Source of the DNA: Diphasiastrum complanatum
Lineage: Eukaryota; Streptophyta; Lycopodiopsida; Lycopodiales; Lycopodiaceae
Direction of reading: 5' to 3'
Assembly: GCA_029204225.1 (NCBI GenBank)
Contig: CM055099.1
Span: 67,115,852-67,179,851 of the forward strand
DNA length: 64,000 nucleotides
Shown here: positions 23,485 through 36,100 of the stretch, piece by piece
Position numbering within the stretch: position 1 is the stretch's first letter
How the letters are laid out: every line of letters begins with the position of its first letter
The notes under the pieces: model-generated
What the model was told of the DNA's origin: nothing
Databases searched by the model: none
The model's input: only the letters and a program-made list of their open reading frames with translations
Translations under genes and position numbers: made by a program

Positions 23485-26400
23485 ATGGCAACCTCAATTG
23501 GAGTCATGTTGGAAGCCAATGATAGGCTTACCTCAAGTAACTATTCATTATGGAAAGTGAGGATGGAGTCACTTCTTGAGATGAATGATGTTTTGGATAT
23601 TGTTGTAGGTTTGGAGGAGAGACCAGCAACACAACACGATCAATTGAGGTATGACAAGAGGGCCAAGAAGGCTCTACACATGATAAGGATGAATGTTACC
23701 AATGAACTTCTCAAGGAAGTTGGTAAGTGCACATCATCTTTGGAAGCTTGGAATTCATTGAAGAAGCTTTATGAATCCAAGTCTACTTCTAGAGTGTTGA
23801 CTCTAAGAAGGCAAATCTTTTCTTGTTTGCAAAAGAATTAAGAAAGTCCAAGTACTTTTGTTTTGAGAATGAAAGCATTGAATGATGAGTTAGCTTGCAT
23901 AGATGAAAGCATTAAGGAAGGAGAGCTTATTCAAGTGATACCTCATTTTTTATTATACGTCGGACGTGGATGTCGGAATTTGCGCGATATAACAAGAACA
24001 AATGAGGTATGACAAGAGGTCCAAAAGAGCTCTACACATGATCAAGATGAATGTTACCAATGAGCTTGTCAAGGAAGTTGGCAAGAGTATTTCATCAAAT
24101 GATGCTTGGGATTCATTAGAGAAGCTTTATGAATCCAAGTCTACTTCTAGAGTGTTGACTCTAAGAAGGCAAATCTTTCAATGTTTGCAAAAGAATGAAT
24201 AAAGTCCTAATATTTTTGTTTTGAGAGTGAAGGCTTTGAATGATGAGTTAGCTTGCATTGATGAGAGCATTAAGGAAGGAGAGCTTGTTCAAGTTATTCT
24301 TAATGGCTTGTTGGATGCTCATGCTAACATTGTTCAAAGTATTGCTATTCAAAAGACTTTGCCAAGTTTGATGGATCTTCAAGAGATCTTGATCAATGAG
24401 GAATATAGGCTTCAAGCAAGAGGTGGATCTACATCGACACTTCAAGAGGATGCTATGTTCACAAAGGGCAAATTCAAGGGCAAAACCAAAAGCAAGTGGT
24501 CTAAAGGGCAAGATCAAGTGGATGCTTCTTCAAGTGGCAAAAAGAAGGATAGATCAAAGCTCAAGTGCTTCTATTGTGGCATCAAAGGACACTTTGCAAG
24601 TGAGTGCTACAAGAAGAAGAGAGATCAAGGAGACAAGCAAGGTAATCTTACTCTTGATGAGGATGGTTTGGATGTGCAAGATGCAAATGATGATGCTTTT
24701 GTGATGTCTTCATGTATGCTTGCTAATGATGGAGATCTATATCCTTGGTGGATCAAGTTCACACATGACCTTTCACAAAGAGTACTTCACTTCTTTGTTG
24801 GCATATGGAGATGACAAGAGGGTGATCTACATGGCCAATGATGGTGAGTGTGCAATCAAAGGGATTGGCACAATTCCTATTTCTCTCTCTACAAATAGGA
24901 ATGTTCATTTGGAGGATGTCTTGTTTATTCCATCTATTACCAAGAATTTGCTTAGTGTGAGTCAAATGCTAAGTAAGGGCCTCAAGGTGGAGTTTGATGG
25001 AGATGCTTGTTTGATCAAAAGGAAGGATGTCTTGATTGGAAAAGGTAAAAGGCAAGGGAAGTTGTTCAAACTTGATGCTTGTGTTATTGCTAACCAAGTT
25101 GGATGTGTTGCAAGGGAGCAAATTTCTATTCAAGAGGTTTGGCACAAAAGGATGGGACACCTCAACTTCAAGTCATTGGAGGTAATGGCAAGGAAGAAGG
25201 TTGTGATTGGTCTTCCAAGTTCCTTAAGTAATGACAAACATGTTTGTGAGTCTTGTGCTTTGTCTAAGTCACATAGACTACCTTATACTAGATCTATTTC
25301 TAGATCTACAAAGCCTTTTCAATTTGTGCATTTGGATATTCATGGATTTACTACAATTAGCAATAGTGGAGCTAAGATGTATGTAACATTCATTAATGAT
25401 TTTAGTAGATTTTGTTGGATCTATCTACTAAAGAGCAAGGATGAAGTGTATGATGTCCTTGTCAAGTTCAAGAATGCAAGGGAGAACCAATTCTCCACAA
25501 AGATCAAGTGCTTGAGAGGTGACAATGGTGGTGAGTACATATCTAACAAGTTCAAGGCCATTTGTGATGAGCATGGGATCAAGAGGGAGTATACAACATC
25601 AAGGACCCCACAACAAAATGGAGTGGCTGAAAGGAAGAATAGAACTTTATGTGAAAGTGCTAAAGCTATGAGGTTAAGTGCTAATCTTGACAAACCATTT
25701 TGGGATCAAGCTTTGTTGTATGCCAATTTCTTGTGCAATAGGTGACCGAGTGCTATTTTGGATGGAAGGACACCTTTTGAGATGCTATTCAAGAGGAGGC
25801 CGAGTGTCAACTTTCTAAGAACCTTTGGATGCACATGCTATGTCAACATTACTCTTGATGATAGGACCAAGGAAGATCCATCTTCCAGAAGAGGTATTTT
25901 TGTTGGATATAGTGAGGTGAGTAAAGCCTACAAGGTTTACATTCCTTCTACTAACAAAGTGATTGTTGGTAGAGATGTCATTTTTTATGAGGGAAACATT
26001 CCAAAGGTGTCTTCAAGCATGATTGATGGTAAAGTAGATGGTTCTAACATTCTTGATGTTGATGAGAAGGATTATACTTTGGATGGTGGTGATGATGGAC
26101 CTTCATCAAGTCAAAAGCCAAGGAGAACATCAAGAGAAAGACAAGTACCTTCAAGGCTCACATATGATCAAAAGGGTAAGCAAGTAGTTTCTGGAAATTA
26201 TGTTGCTTTCCTAACCTCTTTGGATGAGCCTACAAGTGTAGATCAAGCAAGGAAAGAAGAGGAGTGGATCCAAGCAATGGATCTTGAGTATCAAGCTCTT
26301 ATGAAGAATGGAACATGGAGATTGGTGGAGTTGCCTAAGGACAAGAAAGCTATTGGATGCAAATGGATCTTCAAGGTGAAGACAAACCAAGATGGATCTA

Positions 26401-27782
26401 TCAACAAGTACAAGGCAAGGTTAGTGGCAAAAGGATATGCTCAACAACAAGGAATTGACTATGATGAGACCTTTGCACCCGTGGCAAAGATGGTAAGCAT
26501 TCGAGTCATCATTTCACTTGCTACACTTTATGGATGGGATATATGGCAAATGGACATTTCAAATGCATTCTTGAATGGTGATCTTGAGGAGGAAGTATAC
26601 ATGGAGCAACCCGAGAGCTACATCTCATCAACAAAGCCAAATCATGTGTGTCTTCTACAAAAGAGTTTGTATGGCCTTAAGCAAGCACCAAGGAGTTGGT
26701 ATGCTAAGCTTAACACTTTTTTACTCTCTCAAGGCTTTGTTATGAGTGAGTATGATCATTCACTTTATTATAGGTTTGCTGGAAATGATGTTACCATCTT
26801 GCTAATCTATGTGGATGATATCATCTTGAGTGGTGGAGACAATCAAGATGTGGAGGATATCAAGAATGCTCTTAAGGAGTTTGAGGTGCATGATCTTGGT
26901 AATTTGCATTACATTTTAGGAATAGAAGTCATTAGATCTTCTCAATCTACTTTCATTTGTCAAGAGAAGTATGCTAATTCTATTCTAGAAAGATTTCATA
27001 TGGTAGATGCAAAAGCTATTGATACACCTATGGAGTCTCATGTAAAGCTTACTATAAGAGGTAATGAAAGATCCTTCAAGGACATTACTCTCTATAGAAA
27101 GCTAGTTGGTTCACTCATCTATCTAACCATTACTAGACCTGATCTAAGCTATTGCGTTGGAAGATTGAGTCAATTCATGCAAGATCCTAGTGAGGAGCAT
27201 TGGAAGCTAGGAAAGCGAGTTTTGAGGTACATCATTGGAACTCGAGATTTTGGCATATTGTATGAGGGATCATCACCTAATATTTTTGGATTTTTAGATT
27301 CGGACTATGCTGGAGATGTAATGGATAGGAAATCCATTAATTCTTATTGTATTTTCATAGGTGATGGAGCTATATCATGGATGTCAAAGAAACAAGCCAC
27401 TATCTCATTGTCATCTAGTGAGGCCGAGTACAAAGCTCTTACACATTGCACAAAGGAGATGGTATGGATCAAAAGGATGATCAAGGATCTTCACTTGCTG
27501 AATTTTTCAGAGAGCCCAATCATCTTTTGTGACAATCAATCAGCCCAAAGAATGGCATCCAATCCTATCTTTCATGCTAGGAGCAAGCATATTGAGATAC
27601 AATATCATTTTGTGAGGGAGCGAGTCATTGCAAAGGAGGTGGAGCTTCAACATGTGTCTTCAAGGGAATGTGTAGCTGATATCTTCGCCAAAGCATTGGG
27701 AAAAGACTTGTTCATGAAGCATAGGACTTCACTTGGAGTATTATCAAAGTCTATGCTAAAACTAGTTGAAGAGGAAGTGTGA
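23485..27782 (+). pseudogene. Copia gag-pol polyprotein, multiply broken
   Basis: Gag starts at 23,485 (SNYSLWKVRMESLLEMN). After about 23,940 a 60-base filler intervenes and part of gag is repeated from 24,001. Each copy has a stop near the same place (KN then TAA; KNE then TAA). The knuckle CFYCGIKGHFASEC is intact (about 24,570-24,611). The protease motif is damaged: PWWI is followed, in another frame, by SSSHMTFHKEYF, so the DSGAT core is lost near 24,753-24,765. Integrase (LDIHGFTTIS, RGDNGGEYIS, QQNGVAERKN) reaches a TGA at 25,743-25,745 in place of a conserved Trp. From 25,758 the RT (IYVDDIILSG) and RNase H (SLSSSEAEYKAL) are open to the end at 27,782. Confidence 0.9.
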
Positions 27783-28427
27783 AAGATTCAACTAGTTTCA
27801 TCACATTTTGCAATATTTCCATATTTGGCATATTGAGGCCAAAACTTGTTTTAGACTTAGAGGTTGACTTTTCAAAGTTCATTAGTCTAAATCTCATTTG
27901 AATAAACACTTTTTGAAAGTGTGGGAAAGATAGAATGCAAGTTTGAGTAGATTCAATTTGAATAAGTTGGGTACATTGAATCTAGACCCAAAATTGGTAG
28001 GGTTAGCATTTTGGTGGGAAAGCCAAGTGGCCAAATAGGGTTTGGACCTGCTATAAAAGGATGTAACTCGTGGAGAGAGTCATCTTCCCTCTTATCTATC
28101 TCATTTCATGCTTATACATGGTTCTCTTGGGTTCTACTATCCATTGGTGCACTATCTTGGTGATTGCTTGCAATTCTATGTGTAGAATGATCTATATTTG
28201 CTATTTTTGGATCCACACGTGTGAAGTACAGTAGCTTGCTGGTTTTGTACGGACAGCAACAATACATAATCATTTCATTCAAGTTTGATCAAGTTCTATT
28301 AGTGTTTGCATCTCAAATTGTGTGTAGATGCTGATTTTTCTACATTGGTGAAATTGGTAGTGTATTTCTCTTTCTAACCAAAGATCATTCAAGTAGATTG
28401 GATCTTAAGGATCTGAAATCTTTCACA
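27778..28427 (+). repeat. 3' LTR of the older Copia (650 bp)
   Basis: Ends TGTGAAAGATT and AATCTTTCACA form a perfect 11-bp inverted repeat. A TATA box CTATAAAAGG lies near 28,051-28,060. The gag-pol stop codon overlaps the first bases, and a purine tract GAAGAGGAAG precedes it. Confidence 0.88.
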
Positions 28428-28500
28428 TTTTTCAACCACGGATGGTGGACAGCCCGCTCTGGTGTTTCATAGAGGTCGGGTCCAGTTGACACTCTTCATA
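28428..28500 (+). repeat. Repeat arm B, right remainder
   Basis: TTTTTCAACCACGG...GTCCAGTTGAC continues the arm B sequence that stops at 22,640. It matches the reverse complement of 4,669-4,735 with few differences. This shows the Copia was inserted into arm B. Confidence 0.7.
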
Positions 28501-28850
28501 AATGACAAAAACAGAAATCGCTTCCAAACTTGACATTTTATTATTGTTCAGTTCCATCCTAGCGAAGTATAAAGTGTATGTATAAAAACGTTTTCTTACT
28601 CGTTTATAGAATACATTTCAATAATGACTTCAAGTTAATGCTAGTAAGGTGAAAAAAGAAACAAGGGGCCAAGCAGGTACAGCCCGTTGGCCCTTGCCAT
28701 TTGGTTTCTCGGGATTACCGATTGATTTGCATATTTTGCCTGTTCCTTGTAGTTTGCCCAATTTTACCCGTTAGGGTTTCTGCAAGTTTTCAGTATTGCC
28801 CATAATTCACAGTTTGGTTTTTGCATGATAAATATTTACCTCTTTTAAGG
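28501..28850. other. Spacer between two Copia elements
   Basis: No gene or terminal repeat recognised. A TATAAAAACG near 28,582 is not followed by a plausible gene. Confidence 0.4.
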
Positions 28851-30345
28851 ATTTGCAAGCTTTGAGCACTAATCTAATCAAATCTTTGATGCCAAAGGTC
28901 ACTTCGACTATCAACAGTGCTTACCATAGCTTGAGTAAAAGATCTCACATTCAATTTGTAGAGTCGATTCCCTTTGACTCTAGCTCTTGTAGCAATCACT
29001 TTGTAGTGATTCTTGATGTCCTTGACGAGACATTTGTCATTGTCAAACTCAACCTTGAGTTGTTGATCAGTCATCGTCCCAACAGATAGTAGATTGTTAG
29101 CTAAGTCAGGTACATATTGCACATTTCTTATTTGCTTTATCTTCATGCTAGCTCACTTCACTGGTACCACTCCAACTCCTTTAATAGATAGCAATTGGCC
29201 ATCGGCTTGTCCAACTTCATCACCATTGTGAGTTTCCTTGAGTTCTGAAAACCACTCTTTCCTTGAAGTCATGTGTTTGGACGCACCACTATCAATGTAT
29301 CAGGTATCCTTGGCTTCATCACTTGTTATTAATGTTGTAATGAACAAGTTTGAACTCTCACCTGTATCATCTTCATATTGATCATCATCATATTGATGTT
29401 GATTAACATAGTTGTCTTCATAATAATAGTCATCAAATTGATGTTGATCAACATAATTGCCCACTTGCCATTTGCCTTTTCTTTGTTCTATCTCCTTCTA
29501 TTTTTTGAAGCATTCATGCTCCCAGTGGCCAGGTTTGTTGTAGTACCTACAATTTCTAGATTTTTTTTGCCTAGAATAGCCGCGTCCTTGACCTCGACCT
29601 TGATTCCAATTGCCTCGATTTGGGCCATCATTGGATTGTTCTTGAAATTGTTGGAACGATCCATGATTTGAGTTTCCAACTCTTGATTGGTGTCTTCCAC
29701 AACCAAATCTGCCACCACGTCCTTTGACTGCAAGAGCTTGATCAAATCCCCTGTTGCAATGACTCAAGTTCTCTTGACATTGTTCTTCCTACAAAAGCAA
29801 TCCATCTAACTCTTCCTAGGTTGGAAGATTTTCTCGTGCAGCTATACTTGTCACAAACATTTGATGTGACTCACTCAAACTATTCAATGTCAATTGCACG
29901 ATCTCACGATCCTAAACTCGCTCTCCAACTGCTGCTAATTGGTAATAAATCTCTTTGATCTTCAATAGGGGATCATCAATAGTTGCGCCATCATCCATCA
30001 GCAATGTGTGTAGCTTCGTCTTCAAGAATAACACTCAAGATGTGTTTGTGGTCTCAAACAATGCCTTCAACGTATCCCATGCTTCTTTTGGTCCTTTTGA
30101 ATCTGAAATGTAGGGAATAATTGCATCTCTAACTAATAAGTTGATGACATTTTGTACTTTTCGTTTTCTCCTGTCAAATGTCCTCTGATCTTCTTCAATC
30201 ATTGGCCTTGTCCCTTCACCCGTCACGATCTCCCATAGCTCCTTTTCCATCACAATGTTTTTCAGTTTGAATTTCCAAACTGCATAGTTGTCGGCTCCTT
30301 CCAATCTGCTTGACTCATTAAGGACGCTCTCACTTAGAGTTGCCA
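28850..30345 (-). pseudogene. Copia gag-protease-pre-integrase remnant
   Basis: Gag starts MATLSESVLNESSRLEG near 30,343 and contains NYAVWKFKLKNIVMEKELW. It runs with several stops through a Gly/Arg/Asn-rich stretch to the knuckle CRYYNKPGHWEHEC (about 29,510-29,551), where the second Cys is Tyr. The protease region reads YIDSGASKHMTSRKEWF near 29,260-29,310, with the preceding Trp codon now TGA. The last recognisable part is VPDLANNLLSVGTM and SDLWHQRFD (29,146-28,874). Most breaks are stop codons, one is at DREIVQLTLNS, and few are frameshifts. Confidence 0.8.
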
Positions 30346-30417
30346 TTACTGGTAGATGAATCCGGATCAAGAAATTTATCACACCATAGAACTGTTTTAT
30401 TTTTTGGTTGTACACCT

Positions 30418-30582
30418 GATATCGGTACGACACGCGATATCGGACTTGAGTGCGGATGCACGACTGCCCGGGATTTTCTTTAGCTAGCATGCGTGGATCC
30501 GATATTGGTACAAACATGCGATATCAGACTGGAGCACGGATGTACGACTGCTCGGGATTCTCTTTAGCTTGCGTGCATATCC
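30418..30582 (-). repeat. Tandem repeat in the Copia leader, two units of about 83 bp
   Basis: Unit 1 (30,418-30,500) and unit 2 (30,501-30,582) share GATAT(C/T)GGTAC, GCGATATC(G/A)GACT, ACGACTG(C/T)(C/T)CGGGATT and TCTTTAGCT. They lie between primer site and gag, where packaging or translation signals are usual. Confidence 0.7.
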
Positions 30583-30960
30583 AATATATCCTCAAAACTT
30601 TGAATGGTAGTACTAGACACTGTCTGGTGTGATTTGCAGTAGATGAGAGATTTCTTGGCACAACTCTCTGAAAAATGACACTTTTCACAAAGACTAATAA
30701 AAAAGAAATTGTAAAACTTTTTCCACTCAACAGATTTTCAATCTATTTGATGTTGCCTTGGCCTTTCTGATGCCTCTAGGACTATGTCTTCATTCCCCAC
30801 TAATGCTTCTGAGCCCCAAAACCTGCAAAATTCACCAAGAAGAATTTCTTCCAGCTGTTTTTGTCTCTCCAAGCTTTCACCTCTTGTGAAGGACTTTCTC
30901 ACTTCATTCCGGAGCCTGTGACAAGCTGTATCCACTGATCAGTCACACAAGACTATCGTA

Positions 30961-30972
30961 GCTCTGATACCA
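30961..30972 (-). promoter_or_regulatory. Primer-binding site of the truncated Copia
   Basis: The minus strand reads TGGTATCAGAGC immediately next to the LTR end, the initiator-Met tRNA site. Confidence 0.85.
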
Positions 30973-31097
30973 TGTCAACAATCATATAAGCAACATCAAG
31001 CATTCACCAAGTAAGGAGGCGGGAGAAGAACACTCACAATCACTCTATCACACAGAATCATCCTAAATGTGAAAATGTACAAATAAATCTTGAACCC

Positions 31098-31196
<99 letters not shown>

Positions 31197-31319
31197 TTAG
31201 GAGTAGACTACTAGACTAGCCTACGGCTAGTTACAACTGGTAATAGTTGTCAGTAATAAAGTACATTGCGAACAGTAACTAAGAAGGGTAACAATGAAGT
31301 TTATCATTGATTTCTAACA
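30973..31319 (-). repeat. 5' LTR of the truncated Copia (347 bp) containing (GA)n
   Basis: On the minus strand it begins TGTTAGAAATCAATG and ends TATGATTGTTGACA. A (GA)n array of about 95 bp (31,100-31,194) lies inside it, so more than a quarter of the LTR is microsatellite. Confidence 0.75.
31100..31194. repeat. (GA)n microsatellite inside an LTR
   Basis: About 47 uninterrupted AG units, flanked by CCTGAT and AACTTAGG, within the 347-bp LTR. Confidence 0.96.
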
Positions 31320-31479
31320 AAATTGTGTAATATCTCAATTTTTTTTTAAAATCAGAATGCTCCGCTTGAAGTTCTTTATAGCAAATTCAACAAAATTATT
31401 GTGAAAATTGTACCAAATATTAATTTTAACCACAACATTCTATGCTCTTCCACTAAAGGGTGATCAAATACTTCATTCT

Positions 31480-33000
31480 AGTGTTCTGCCAAATAAACTA
31501 ACTACATATTTGTTGTTGATGATATTTGATATTGAAATCATAGAATTGAACTTGTGACAACCATATCTGTTGTTTGTCATTCAATTGCTTTAGGCTCATA
31601 AAGTACTTGAAACTAAGATGATGACTTTTAATCAAGATTTTAGACCCATATAGATAATGCCACTTTTTTTAAGTGTATGCACAATTGCCAACATTTTCTT
31701 ATCATGAGTAGGATACGATGCATCTGAGTCAGTACTTTCATAGGCAATCTCTCCATCCATCTGACTCAAAACAGCTCCTATTCATGAATCACTAGCATCC
31801 ATTATAACCATGAAAGGTAATTTGAAATTAGACTGTCCTAGTAAGGGGATCATTACTAACGATTCCTATGAAAAAATCAGGTTCAAAAGTGATCTAAGAT
31901 CCAAGATCATTGGCTTGAGTAATTGCACGATACACCTACTTGATCTAGAATTGACAATGCACTCCTAACAAGCTAATTTGATGAAAACCTTCAACAAAAG
32001 CAGACAGAGCGTCAACCAAACTAAGAATGGCTTAGATTAGGCCATGTGGTATAGTCCACCAATCCATAGATAAGCAAATATGCTATTATGATCAACCCTA
32101 AAATCAACCAAAATGAGCCACTAACATTCACACTACACTGATGTAGAGAAGAGAGAAGAATATAAGCTTTCACTCCACCAAATTTGACCAAATCATAATG
32201 AGATAATAGAGGCAGATTTCCAGGGCTGAAACTACTATATATAGCCATGAAAGATGACCACCATTTCGCCAAAACTTAATGTTGTTGTGTGGATTCAACA
32301 CTATGTAGTTCATATTGTTGTTTCCCTTGCTTGAAGTTTATCGTTCCTTGATCAAAGTTGATTGTCACATTTGTCAAAGTTTTGAGACATTCCACTCCTA
32401 GAATAACATCGATTGGTCCAACTCCACTATATGGAAGCTTATTTTAAGAATATAATTCTTGATTTGTAGATTAACCATACGAGTGATGTTATTACAAGGG
32501 ATGGTTATTCCATTCGCTATATGAACTCTCATGTTTCTAGAAGAATCCAATAATGCTAAACCACAACTCCAAAGTGACCAATTATTGAAGAAGTTGTGTG
32601 TGCTACCACTATCTAATAAGCAAAACACTTTTATATCATTAACTAATGCTTTGACATGAAAAAATTTAATTGAATGGGATCCATTGAAAGAATATAAGAT
32701 ATGCCCAATAGTCTTACTTCCTAATCCCTTCTAATAGAACTGCTTTGCTATCTGTGGTCCAATTGATTATGTTGTGATTCTTCATCATATAGAGTATCTA
32801 CATTTCCTTTGTTGTTTGGTAATAGTTTAGTATCAACAAAATTCTCTTGTCTTGCAATATCTTCATCTTTCTCATTTTCAATAATCAAGAAAATTCCAAC
32901 AAATTCGGCTTGGTCATACTTATGCCCCGGATTCCATATTTGCTTGCAAGCCAAAGCATAATCCATGTTGTTGAAGTCAATCAATTTTTTATTTTGGTAA
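31480..33000 (-). pseudogene. Ty3/Gypsy remnant: gag tail, protease and RNase H
   Basis: Three minus-strand blocks in the normal order. (1) 32,984-32,748: CKQIWNPGHKYDQAEFVG, a decayed Gypsy-type knuckle. (2) 32,640-32,285: aspartic protease LLDSGSTHNFF, then in another frame VGPIDVILGVECLKTL. (3) About 31,842-31,490: RT end and RNase H, with FMVIMDASDS, a stop, IGAVLSQMDGEIAYES, KKMLAIVHTLKK and, shifted, WHYLYGSKILIKS. The RT palm that should lie between blocks 2 and 3 is not visible in 31,860-32,280. This is a chromovirus-like element unrelated in sequence to the one at 10-13.8 kb. Confidence 0.75.
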
Positions 33001-33130
33001 GCTTAACTTCTAGCTTCGCTACCATTGTAATCATTTGCTTATCATTGATATTCCTTTTATTAGCTTCTCTCATTGTTGGGATATTAAGGATATTTTTTTT
33101 TTTTCTTTATCATCTCTATGAGTGCTAAAA

Positions 33131-36100
33131 TTCATTTCAACATCACGCCTAGTAGTTTTGTGATTAGAAGCTACTTTGAGCTTGATGGATTTTTAGTTGC
33201 TCAAATCTTCAATAGGTCATGAATTGGTGAGAATTCAAAAAATATTAAAATCCTTTCTACTAAAAATATTAGAATCCTTTCTACTAAGTAAAAATCTCTG
33301 ACTTGGAGACGGTGACAACTATATATAGATAAAGAGTTGGTATGCTAGTCAAAATATAGTCTTATTATATTTTAAATTCCAATCAAGATTGCTTTTATGA
33401 TGGAGTAGAAAAGAATAAAATACAACAACCTAGATAAGATAAAAAAAAAAATGTTTTTTTTCAAAATTAAATCTAGAAAGATGAAGTCAATTAATCTTGT
33501 TGATATCTTGAACTAAATTACACCTCATTATTTGATCACTTACAGATGCCATACCTAGTTTTGAACACTACGGTGACCAAATGATTATATATTATTCATG
33601 AAATTTTATAGGTTGATCTCTAGAAGTTTAAAAGCACTGATCTTTTTTTCCACTCACTCTTTATTGCTACAAATTGACATTTTTGTGTTCAAGCCCTGAT
33701 GCTACAATAAGTTCTTGTTGCAAGACATAACTTAGTGTCAAAATTCATCTATTTAGACACTAGTTTCAATCCCTTGAAAATGTTTTTGGTTGTAAAAATC
33801 ATTACGTAGTCAAACATTATCTATCATAGAGAAGTAGCAATAGCTAGGTTAAGCAATGCCTACACATACTTGAATAACCTACTAGTGAAATTGCATCCTA
33901 CCTACTTCAAGTTTGCATCTCAATTACACATAAACCACTTTGATCTAGCAACAAAGAACTAGTGTTTTATGTTTGAAAAGGCCAAAAGATTATCATATAT
34001 TCAAGTTAACATGGAAGTCTTGATCATTAATCCGTTATGAGAAAAGCGAGCAATGATTGTCTAATAAGCATTACTTTTATGTTTTCAAAGGCTAGTGAGT
34101 TGTCATATGAAATTCATGTTAATCATCAAGTTGCTTCTTATAGAAGTAAGCAATGAGCTTCTTATTATACTCTTAGTAAGGAGTTGGCACATAGTTGAGC
34201 TTATGCCATGCAAAGAATGGAAAGAAGTAGGAGTTTCTAATGGTTGTCAAATAACAATCCACTAGAATGTTCCAATGGATACTCAATGATTAGAATATCA
34301 CATATAATAATTCTAGATGCACGATGAACCTCATTGTATAAGTATTGTTGGTTGGCTAGTGTCCCCCCACAACTTACTTTTATGATTATTGTGGGTCATT
34401 GTGCTCACAAGAACTCTCGAGAGCCTCATATTATACTAGCTTGGAAGTTATAGTTTTGGGCCCCCACTTCACATCACATTTTGTTCAATGCTCCTTGATG
34501 ATCTAGCAAGGTGCAACATCTTTAAAGAGTGTGGAACAATTTGATGCTCATCTTATCGGGCATAATTCCTAGACCCCACAAAACTTCATTCCTCTTGCAT
34601 AACGTTGTCTTTGCTTCTTTTAGAATCTTTGCCTATGTGGTATGACTTGGAAAATTTGGAGGCTTAGAATTGTTGCATAGTGCTTGCCCTAATTTTCCTC
34701 TATGATGATACTATGAGTCATGTTCTTCCTTTAAATTAGAAAGCTAGATGAAAGATAATGTTTCTACTACATCTTTAATCACTAAGATAATGATGTCCTT
34801 AACATGTGAACATTTGAGATTTTAAGCTCTAATATTTTGAATCATGAACATAGACAATCATTAATCAAATCAGTCAATATTTAGACTCATGCTTCATTTC
34901 TTTACATAATGATTGTAGTGCAATGTTCCAATTCTTTGAGCTTTAAATATTTGAGAGAGAGAAAATAAACTACATCCTTTTTCTAATACCTATGGTAATT
35001 GAGTCTCATAGTTGAATTGCTATTTATTCATTTGGTGTGGTGTGGGGATGGAGTCTCAATATAGATGCAAGCCATCCGAGAAATTTTGTTTGGAACAATG
35101 AACTAGTAGCCATATGTGATCTAAAAGATATATCCAAAGCACTATGTAGCATTCTAAACTATCTTTTTGGGAATTTAGGAGCATCTCTCTTTCAAAAGAT
35201 AATGTTTTTTTTAACAAACACCAACTTGTCATCTATGAGAGTTTGCTTGCTATGTGTTTCTCAAAGCTCTCTACCAGTTTTCATAATGGCATGAAAGTTT
35301 TTGAGATTATGTCACCATTTATTCATGTTTCTTTTGTAAGTGCACTAAAATTGTGCTTTTAAGTAGTGTTCATTCCACTAACCTTAACTATGGTAACTTT
35401 AATTTTTAGAAGCTAGTCTAGCCTATTAGGGTGAGACAACTCTAAAAAATACCCAAGCGTGAAGGTCTCCTAAAAAACTCTTCCCCAGCCTAGAAGTCAG
35501 AATCTTCAATTCACCCAAAATGATTGTGAGTTTGAAGTTTTAAGCAATCCTTCTTTTCACAAATGTGATTCACTAATTTGGTCAATAGTCTTGACACCAT
35601 GGAATAAAATTCCACTCATGTTCAAAAATGTGGAGGGAAAACTTAATATAAATTAAGGGATCTCCTATTTTTTTTCTATTTAAAACAAAAATCCATCTGA
35701 CAATGGAAAATTCCTCTCAATAAAGTTTACCTAAAAGATGAGCCATAAAAGTCCACAATGAGAATTTTACATGCACATACAGATTCTTCTTTGGTTGGTA
35801 TATTTTTTGATCAATTTGGTGAATTGATCATCATAAAAATTGATGCCTAGCATTACACATCATGCACATGATTAGATAGCTGAGAAGTCAGGCCAAGTTC
35901 CTAGTAAATGAGTTGCAAAACAGGAACAAACAATGGTCAAGAGCTAAGTAGGAGAATCTATTGACAACTCCAAAAAGCCAATGGCAAACTCCATTATGAG
36001 TGAAATTTGATATAAGCTTTTGATATAGTATGTATTTAGAGCATACAACAAGAACAGGATCTCCCTTTGGAGGTCAGTTCAAATGGAATTACAAAAAAAG

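Larger units (their letters stand above)
23385..28427 (+). mobile_element. Older Copia element, relative of the young one, 5'-truncated
   Basis: It has the same family layout as 14,154-20,014 on the opposite strand: leader remnant, gag, protease, integrase, RT/RNase H, purine tract and a 650-bp 3' LTR. The 5' LTR and primer site are missing. It lies inside repeat arm B, since the arm resumes immediately after the LTR. Several stops, an internal gag duplication and a protease deletion show it is dead. Confidence 0.9.
28850..31319 (-). mobile_element. Truncated Copia element: LTR, leader, gag, protease, pre-integrase
   Basis: The minus strand carries a 5' LTR (30,973-31,319), primer site, leader with an 83-bp tandem repeat, gag and protease, and stops in the pre-integrase region near 28,850. 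Integrase core, RT and 3' LTR are missing. Confidence 0.85.
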
